Positions 56,435 to 64,000 of a DNA stretch of 64,000 nucleotides are shown here, in pieces (position 1 is the first letter of the stretch; each line of letters opens with the position of its first letter). The stretch lies in contig JAUPFP010000003.1 in assembly GCA_036925085.1 (NCBI GenBank), forward strand, positions 682,001-746,000. The letters run 5' to 3'. Both the position numbers and the translations under genes were made by a program. The notes below the pieces were generated by a model. The model made no database searches and had not been told where the DNA came from. It saw nothing but the letters and a program-made list of their open reading frames with translations. This DNA comes from Brachycybe producta (lineage: Eukaryota; Arthropoda; Diplopoda; Playtdesmida; Andrognathidae).

Positions 56435-57565
56435 AGAAGGAACTCTCTGAAAACAAATAGAACTCTCTGAAAAATAGAAAGAACTCTCTGAAAACAGAAG
56501 GAACTCTCTGAAAACAGAAGAAACTCTCCGAAAAATAGAAAGAACTCTCTGAAAACAGAAGGAACTCTCTGAAAACATAAAGAACTCTCTGAAAACAGAA
56601 GGAACTCTCCGAAAACGAAAAGAACTCTCCGAAAACGAAAAGAACTCTCCGAAAACGAAAAGAACTCTCTGAAAACATAAAAAACTCTCTGAAAATAGAA
56701 AGAACTCTCCGAAAACAGAAGGAACTCTCTGAAAATAGAAATAACTCTCTGAAAACAGAAAGAACTCTCTGAAAATAGAAAGAACTCTCTGAAAATAGAA
56801 AGAACTCTCTGAAAACAGAAAGAACTCTCTGAAAACAGAAGGAACTCTCCGAAAACAGAAGGAACTCTCCAAAACAGAAGGAACTCTCTGAAAACAGAAG
56901 GAACTCTCTGAAAACATAAAGAACTCTCTGAAAACAGAAGGAACTCTCCGAAAATGAAAAGAACTCTCCGAAAACGAAAAGAACTCTCCGAAAACGAAAA
57001 GAACTCTCCGAAAACGAAAAGAACTCTCTGAAAACATAAAAAACTCTCTGAAAATAGAAAGAACTCTCCGAAAACAGAAGGAACTCTCTGAAAATAGAAA
57101 TAACTCTCTGAAAACAGAAAGAACTCTCTGAAAATAGAAAGAACTCTCTGAAAATAGAAAGAACTCTCTGAAAACAGAAAGAACTCTCCGAAAACAGAAG
57201 GAACTCTCTGAAAATAGAAATAACTCTCTGAAAACAGAAAGAACTCTCTGAAAATAGAAAGAACTCTCTGAAAATAGAAAGAACTCTCCGAAAACAGAAG
57301 GAACTCTCTGAAAATAGAAATAACTCTCTGAAAACAGAAAGAACTCTCTGAAAATAGAAAGAACTCTCTGAAAATAGAAAGAACTCTCTGAAAACAGAAA
57401 GAACTCTCTGAAAACAGAAAGAACTCTCCAAAAACCGAAAGAACTCTCTGAAAACAGAAAAACCTCTCTCAAAACAGAAAAAACTTTCCAAAAACAGAAA
57501 GAACTCTCTGAAACCAGAAAGAACTTTTTCTGAAAACAGAAAGAAATCTCCAAAAAATAGAAAGA
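56435..57565. repeat. 20-bp satellite with higher-order structure
   Basis: About 56 copies of GAACTCTCTGAAAACAGAAG with a limited set of variants (CTCC, ATAGAAA, ACGAAAA, ACATAAA). The variant order in 56600-56900 recurs about 359 bp later, giving an 18-unit higher-order repeat. Minus-strand ORFs of 383 and 420 codons (FREFFLFSESS peptides) in two frames are artefacts: the unit lacks stops in every minus frame. Confidence 0.95.
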
Positions 57566-58029
57566 ACTCTCTCAACACAAAAAGAACTCTCAAAAGTGTT
57601 GAAAACAACTCTCTGAAGACATTCAACTTGCTCTCAGTTGAAGAAGAAGAATGAGGGGGGGGGGGGGGGGAGGGGAGGGGTCCTAAAAGTGACACCTTAT
57701 AACAAAGGTTACAAAAAAAAAAGTGTTTCTACTTTGTAAACAAAGTTAAATGTGGACATTGGTCATCTTTGTTTAACCTCAATTCCATCACATGTTTTTA
57801 TGCTGTAAATTGACCTGCAGAATAATAATCCTCATCCCTCTTTCTTCTCTTTAGATGTGATCATTAATCACATCTTGTTAAATTTAGCAACACTTTTTAC
57901 AATCAATGTGACTTCTGAGAGTCTCTCTCAACTCACTCTCAAGAGTGTCTTTTTCAAATCGCTTTAAAAAGAAAAGCATCTGGAAAACCACTCTCGAGCC
58001 ATTTTAAAACTCTCGAAAACCTCAAAGCA

Positions 58030-58505
58030 CACTCGGAGTGTCATCTGAACACTTTGCAACTCTCAAACATCTCAAATCACTCTCTCAAGCATCTAAAAAT
58101 CCCTCTCCAGCACTACAAATCATTTTGAAACACCTGAAATCACTCGCAAATCTTTCAAATCACTCAAGCAGCTCAACTTTACACTTTCAAATGTCTCAAA
58201 TCACTCTCAAACATCCGAAATTACTCTCAAGCACCCGAAAATCACTTCTCAATGTCTCAAATAGCTCTCAGACATCTGAAATCACTTGCAAGTGTTTCGA
58301 ATCACTCTCAAAGCATCAGAAATCCACACGTTCAAATGCGTCAAATCAGTCTCAAACATCCGAAATCACTCTCAAGTGCCCGAAATCATTTCTCTATGTC
58401 GCAAATCACTCTCGGACATCTGAAATCACTTGCAAGTGTCTCGAATAACTCTCAAGCATCTTAATTCACACTTTCAAATGTCTCAAATCACTCCTTAGCA
58501 TCTGA
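58030..58505. repeat. Degenerate CTCAAATCACTCTCAAGCATC repeat
   Basis: Units of about 28-35 bp (CTCTCAAACATCCGAAATCA, TTGCAAGTGTCTCGAATCA). A 90-100 bp super-unit repeats at 58250 and 58390. ORFs here are repeat translations. Confidence 0.85.
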
Positions 58506-58610
58506 TTTGAACGATATTAACATGAAGTGCTTGAGCTACCCTTCTAGTTTCTAAAACGCATTCAAGTTTCTCTTCACTTTTAACACCTGAAAGACAGAAA
58601 TTATTCGAAA
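58505..58610. mobile_element. Family B right-half fragment
   Basis: TTTGAACGATATTAACATGA, GAGCTACCCTTCTAGTTTCT, then CACCTGAAAGACAGAAATTA; abuts the repeat array. Confidence 0.75.
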
Positions 58611-59214
58611 GTTCGCAAGAAGGCCTTGTTTACACTTGAAAACCTTCTTGTTTTTCGGGTGAAATTTCTTTAGAAAAAGGAAGGAACCAAATTGCAACCA
58701 CAATCTGTAAATTCCCCATAGGAGGAGGAGGAGGAGGGACATCACCAGCCCACACGGCCGTGGGGGGTTAGGATTTGCGTGGGTGTTTACCAGGGATTAA
58801 GGATTGACCCACTACTCCTCCTCCTCTCCCTTTATCCTCCCTCCCCCCCCTCTCACACTTCTCAGTGTCCCAATTGGATGAATGAAAAGCATCAGAAAGG
58901 AATCTCTCTCTCTCTCTTTTCATTCAGTTTCTTCATTTCGTTTCTTTCTCTCTTTCAGTGGAAAACACACGTCCGAAATTCATTCTCTCTTTTTCCTTCT
59001 TATATCATTCATAATAATAATATAAGTGATATAAGTTAACTATGATAAGAGATGGGCACTTCGTTAAGGGCCACTTTCAACAAAGGGCCACAAACATATT
59101 CCTCATAATTATTACTATTATTTTATGTCTTCTTTCTATGGTTCAGTCTCAAGGTAAGAAAACACCTTTTAAAATCGTTCAAATTGTAACATTTTGACAG
59201 TCAAACTACTTGAA

Positions 59215-59870
59215 TTTATGTGTTTTGTTAAATACTAGAAGAGTAACAGAATCATTTAAGATGGTTTTAAATTAAGAGAAACTAAAAAGTGTTTTAAAAA
59301 CTAGGAGGGTAAAACTCAATCACTTCTAAGGTTATTTTCATGTTAGATATCTTTCAAAATAAACTTTTTTTTTATATTTATAGGCAAAATATCATCTGCT
59401 TAAAATTGGGTAATTTTCAAATTGACAAAAAAAAGCTTATTTTAAAAGATATCAAACATGAAAAAATACCTTTAAGTGGTTTACTTCTACCCTTCTAGTT
59501 TCTAAAACACTTTCTAGTTTCTATTTATTTTGCACCTGAAAGAAGGAGAGAGAAGGAGGCCCCTTAAAGGCCATGAGTTTTGTTAAAACTAGAAGAGTAA
59601 CCCAGAAGCAAAATGAAGAAAAACTTGAAAGTGTTTTAGAAACTAGAAGGGTAGCTCAATATTTTCACGTTGATATATTTCAAATTATGATCCCAACTTA
59701 TATTTTTAATTTTTGTCCATAAAAAAGTTTATTTTGAACGATATCACAACATGAAAATGTTCTTAATGTGAGTCACCTTTCTAGTTTCTAAAACACTTCC
59801 TAGTTTCTCTTAATTTTTTTTTTTTTTCTTCTGAGAGACAAGAATAATTGAGAATTGGAGTAGGAGGGTC
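59215..59870. mobile_element. Family B cluster
   Basis: 59290-59515 and 59630-59805 are paired palindromes. Extra left arms lie at 59235 and 59585, and an extra right arm at 59905. Confidence 0.8.
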
Positions 59871-60018
59871 ATTTACAATATTGCAAAACCAACTTTATTG
59901 ATTTGCTCTTCTAGTTTCTAACATATTTTTGTCTAAATTTTGCTCTAAAAACTCAAGTGTGGCTCGCGAGCCACTTTGAAACAGATGTTTTTCTTACTCA
60001 TTGAAAAAACTAACATAT

Positions 60019-60206
60019 AATATGTTACTGTCAATCTGCGGAGTCAGTCAATCTGCACATTGCCTAGACAATATGCAAAGCAACCAATCCTGCTAGTGAA
60101 TCTGCAAAATTCAACACCTAAAATGTATTGAATCTTGCAGATTCCACTAACAGGTTGGTGGATTTTCAGATTGCCTAGGCAATCTGTAGATTGACAGTAA
60201 CATATA
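60019..60206. mobile_element. Foldback element with TGTTACTGTCAATCTGC ends
   Basis: TATATGTTACTGTCAATCTGC-type left end (60019) pairs with AGATTGACAGTAACATATA (60188-60206). Inner arms ACATTGCCTAGACAATATGC / CAGATTGCCTAGGCAATCTG and AGTGAATCTGCAAAATTC / TCTTGCAGATTCCACT also pair. TGGCTCGCGAGCCA lies 50 bp left. Confidence 0.75.
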
Positions 60207-60689
60207 TATTGTTTAATTTGTGATATTTTTTATTTTGTAATATAATGGAGTTAATTGTATCTAAAAGATGTTCTCTCTCCCCCATTGAAGCTCACTTTAA
60301 ATGGCATTTAGCCAAATTGAGATCATTTTTCATGTAAACATTTTGCAAGAAGATTAAACGTCATAAATCACACCAATAAAAACACATCTTTCAAAATGTG
60401 TGTGACGTCACATGTGTGTGTACACATATATGGCCTCTCACTCACTCACTCACTGAAAATGCCTCAAAAGAAACCTGAAATGTTATTCACTTTTCAGTAT
60501 TTTTCTTTTTTTAAAAAATGTTTCTCCTCATTTTTAATACGTTTTTTACACCACGTATCTCGAGAGTTTTTCTGAGAATTGTTTTTGATATCTGAGAGTA
60601 TACTGAGAGTTACTTAAAACTCACATCTCTCATAACATTCTCAAAATGATGAATTCACACAAAACTTTTGACTTTCAAGACATTCTTGA

Positions 60690-61680
60690 CCTTTTTTTTT
60701 TTTTGAGAGCTCTCAAGGTACTCTCAGCGTTAGAAAAAGCTATCAAACTACTCGCAGTGCTCCAGAAAGCTATCAAAATACTCTTAGTGCTCCAGAAAGC
60801 TTTCAAGATACTATCAGTTCCACTGGAAACTTTCAAAATACTAATTCTAAGGGAAATTGTCAGATCTAAAAAAAAAACTTTTCAAGACAAGTCTCAATTT
60901 CTGAGATCTTTCGTAAGCTCTCAAAATACTCTCAGTACAACATGAGGCTCTCAAAATACTGTCAGTTATTTCGGAAACTCACACAATACTCTTAATTCTA
61001 AGAGAAACTGTCAGATCTAAAAAAAATGTCTAAACCTTTCAAGACATTTCTCAATTTCTGAGATCTTTCGTAAGCTCTCAAGATACTCTCAGTACTAAAT
61101 GAGGCTCTCAAGATACTCTCAGTACTAAATGACGCTCTCAAAATACTCTCAGCGCTCCAAGATGCTCTCAAAATACTGTCAGTTATTTCGGAAACTCACA
61201 CAATACTCTTAATTCTAAGAGAAACTGTCAGATCTAAAAAAAAACTCCCAAACTTTTCAAGACAGTCTCAATTTCTGATATTTTTCATAAGCTCTCAAGA
61301 TACTCTCAGCACTCCTAATACTGTCAGTTCTTTTGGAAACTCTCACAACATTCTTAATTCTAAGAGAAACTGTCAGATCTAAAAAAAAACTTCCAAACTT
61401 TTCAAGACAGTCTCAATTTCTGAGATCTTTTCGAAGCTCTCAGAATATACACTCAGTTCTATAAAAAAAACTGTCAAAAACACTCTTAATGAAACCCTAA
61501 AGAAAACTATCAAGACACTCGCAAATATGTGTGTCAAATCTAAATAAACTCTCAGTAAATAACTCACTTTGTGTTTTTTCTTAGATCTATTGAAAGCTCT
61601 CAAGACACTTGAGAGCCCTATAAAAAACTCTCAAAACAATTTTACTTATGCAAGAAACTGTCAACAAACTCTCAGATGTA
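60690..61680. repeat. CTCTCAAGATACTCTCAGTAC array with about 150-220 bp super-units
   Basis: Short CTCTCAAAATACTCTCAG units alternate with a longer block (AATTCTAAGAGAAACTGTCA, GATCTAAAAAAA, TTTCTGAGATCTTTCGTAAG). The block recurs near 60846, 61000, 61217 and 61361. Non-coding. Confidence 0.85.
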
Positions 61681-61684
61681 AATA

Positions 61685-62280
61685 ACACTAAAAAAATACC
61701 CCTAAAATTTACACTAAACGTAGTATTCCATTATACAGGGTGTTCTAACGACCCTATTTTGAATTTTGGCCCCTCGGCCCCTCATTGTTAACCTCCTTAG
61801 AGGGCCCCCCGGATACATCTTCCTCATAAAAATCAATTCTGTCTTTAAATGTGAACCAGATGTCTCATCTCCTTTTCTCAGTGCCTCAAATTAACTAATT
61901 TTATTTCTAATAAAAACAGAAATGGTCAGTTTACTGACCAGTGGTCATTTTTACTAACTGAAGCCTCCTCCTCGTTTTTTTTTCTTCTTCGTTTTAATTT
62001 CATTTTTAAAACAAAACCGGAAGTCTTTCAAAAGACTCAAGATTACTCAACTCAAAGTGTGTTTGTTTTTCGTCTTAATGTTATAAATGTGTCATTAATT
62101 ATAACCGTTAATTATGCAAATTAAGTTATGTAAATGTACGTAATTTTATAATTTTTAATATTAAAATTTAACAGAAATCCCTGAGGTGTACCATAAGGCC
62201 CCCTCCCCCTTAATTATATACCCTCAACTTCCATTTTTTTTTTAAATGAAAGAAAAAAACCCACCACCAGATGTCACTTT
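61685..62280. other. Non-repetitive AT-rich stretch
   Basis: No exon, foldback or array recognised; C-rich islets at 61740-61830 and 62190-62215. Confidence 0.5.
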
Positions 62281-62291
62281 ATCATTTTAAG

Positions 62292-62502
62292 ACAGGCAAT
62301 TAAAAATAGGTGAAAACTTCAGTTGGCTCCGCCCTTGTTATAACGACTGACAACTTCTAATTGGCTGGTTATGTAATCTGACGTTGAAAAGGGGCGAAGC
62401 ATGTGACGTCAGACTTCATAACCAACCAATTAGAAGTTGCTGGCCGTCATAATAAAAAAGGGCGGAGCCAACTGAAGTTTTGACCTATTTCTAACTGCCT
62501 GT
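62292..62502. mobile_element. Family A foldback MITE, copy 20
   Basis: ACAGGCAATTAAAAATAGG to CTAACTGCCTGT with perfect 9-bp duplication CATTTTAAG (62283-62291, 62503-62511). CRE intact. Confidence 0.94.
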
Positions 62503-62696
62503 CATTTTAAGTGCGTGGGAGGTTAAAGAATGAAACACCATTATTATTATTATTATTAATGTTCTGACAAGTTTGAAAGGGTTAAATATGTTTTATGATC
62601 TCTCATGTTAAAATGAAAATAATATGTCAATTTGAACTTCTTCACGGGTTCAAACAAATCCATCCTGTTATCTTTTTTTAAAAAAATAAGGATTAT

Positions 62697-63091
62697 CACC
62701 AGGTGGCGCTTTTAAATTATGAGCCAATCTGTTTCTCACGTCATAAGTTGCTTGTAATACACAACTTTTAAAAAAGAAATTTAAGATCTGTTAGAAACTA
62801 GAAGAGTAAACGAAGCCATGTGCAAGTAGTTTCAATATGATATCTTTCAAAATAAACATTTCATAACAGTTTGAAAATGGCCTACTTTCGTTTCTTCAAA
62901 AAATGGTCAATTTTCAAACTGTTATGAAATGTTTTATTTTGAAAGATATCATATTGAAACTACTTTGTACATGATTCGTTTACTCTTCTAGTTTCTAACA
63001 GATCTTAAATTTCTTTTCAAAAGTTGTTTATTACAAGCAATTTATAACATGAGAAACGGATTGGCTCATAATCTAAAAGCGCCACCTGGTG
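62697..63091. mobile_element. Family K foldback element, near-complete palindrome
   Basis: Ends CACCAGGTGGCGCTTTTAA and AAAAGCGCCACCTGGTG; next GAGCCAATC / GATTGGCTC. The centre is a family B-like pair (GTTAGAAACTAGAAGAGTAA, TTACTCTTCTAGTTTCTAAC; ATATGATATCTTTCAAAATA). The arms match over most of about 180 bp, so it is young or conserved. The ends contain the CTCF-like core AGGTGGCGC facing inward from both sides. Confidence 0.9.
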
Positions 63092-63589
63092 AGTTGGTTG
63101 TTAATGTTGTTTTCAAAATACAGAAAAAGTCTTTATCTTAGAAAACCGACCAAATTTACCAACTGAAGAGTAAATTACTAAACATTTTCTACCCAAATTT
63201 GTCATTAGCAATAGGGGGGTGGTCCATTTCTCTCTAAGCATCATGGGAATTTTATCAAGTTAAAATGTTATATATGGAGCCAATTGGCCAATAAAAATAA
63301 CAATTTATGTTTTTATCATCGTAAATATCTGTTTCTATGTAATATCTTTATGTAAAGATCTCAGCCAGGGCTCCAAAATAAAAAAGACCAAATGGCTCCA
63401 GAGATATATTTATAGGGGAGCCCCCTATTGGAGAATAGGGAGAACTAAACAATTTCCCCCCCCCCCCCCCTCTTTTATTTTTCTTATAACCATTATCCAT
63501 AATGAAATTTGTTCAACAACAAATTGGACTATTTTGTCATAAATTTGCATCAAATTCCATCTTTTCTCTTTTATCTCTTTCCTTATCTC

Positions 63590-63985
63590 ACTATGTATCC
63601 CTATCTCGCTCTAAGCATCTATCTCGCTCTAAATTGTCCCTATCTCACTCTAAATGTCCCTATCTCGCTCTAAATGTCCCTATCTCGCTCTAAATTGTCC
63701 CTATCTCGTTTGAAATTGTCCGTATCTCACTCTTAAACGTCGCTATCTCGCTCTAAACGGCCATATCTCACTCTAATTTGTCCCTATCGCGCTCTAAATT
63801 GTCCCTATCTCGCTCTAAATGTCCCTATTTCGCTCTAAATTGTCCCTATCTCGCTCTAAATTGTCCCTATCTCGTTTTAAATTATCCCTATCTCGCTCTA
63901 AATGTCCCTATCTTACTCTAAATGTCCCTGTCTCACTGTAAATATCCATCTCTCATCCATCTCATATCACTTTAAACAGACCTAT
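63590..63985. repeat. 20-21 bp array CCCTATCTCGCTCTAAATTG
   Basis: About 18 units; length alternates (AAATGT / AAATTGT), with TCACTC and TCGTTT variants. Extends to or beyond the window end. Confidence 0.92.
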
Positions 63986-64000
63986 CTCCTCTAAAATAAT

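Noticed and set aside
56402-57695. Minus-strand ORFs of 383 and 420 codons
   Set aside because: Both lie in the 20-bp satellite and overlap in different frames with the same FREFFLFSES-type peptide. The unit simply lacks stops; no start context, splice sites or family.

Overview
The window is nuclear DNA from an animal, most likely an arthropod. It is AT-rich, gene-poor and crowded with repeats. Two intron-containing genes can be assembled from it. The organism call rests on the larger gene, whose N-terminal motifs (VILND...[13 protein letters not shown]) and whose [10 protein letters not shown]-to-bZIP stretch resemble insect CrebA more closely than vertebrate CREB3L1. This is inference from remembered family features, and the species is unknown.

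Minus strand, 44336 down to 2180: a CrebA/CREB3L1-2 transcription factor gene. Eight coding exons join in perfect phase to give 449 codons from the start methionine through the leucine zipper. Introns 1 and 2 are about 19.6 and 15.8 kb. The C-terminal part, expected to hold the membrane anchor and site-1/site-2 protease sites, is not seen and is probably beyond base 1.

Plus strand, 47795-49775: a complete six-exon gene for proteasome subunit alpha type-1 (PSMA1, alpha6), with a Kozak start and a poly(A) signal. It lies about 3.5 kb upstream of the CrebA start codon and is divergent to it. A weak 40-bp exon candidate sits between them on the minus strand.

The rest (introns, the CrebA upstream region and 49.9-64 kb) is non-coding repeat sequence. 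Family A is a foldback element of about 200 bp (ends ACAGGCAG...CTGCCTGT, 9-bp target duplications) with about 20 copies. Its central loop carries a full CRE octamer (TGACGTCA) and GC boxes, and its arms carry CCAAT boxes. Family B is a foldback element of about 200-450 bp (TAGAAACTAGAAGGGTA ends) with about 30 full or partial copies. Families C, D, E, F, K, L/M and two pogo-like elements also occur. Many tandem arrays (16-28 bp units) and pure G or CT tracts fill the gaps, and the long ORFs inside those arrays are artefacts.

The most notable pattern is regulatory. CRE octamers are conserved in the loops of most family A copies, many of which lie inside introns of a gene for a bZIP factor of the CRE-binding class. 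More CREs lie upstream of its start codon. A CTCF-like core (AGRKGGCGC) also occurs 14 times, often at foldback ends. No tRNA, rRNA, CRISPR, virus or protein-coding transposon was recognised.
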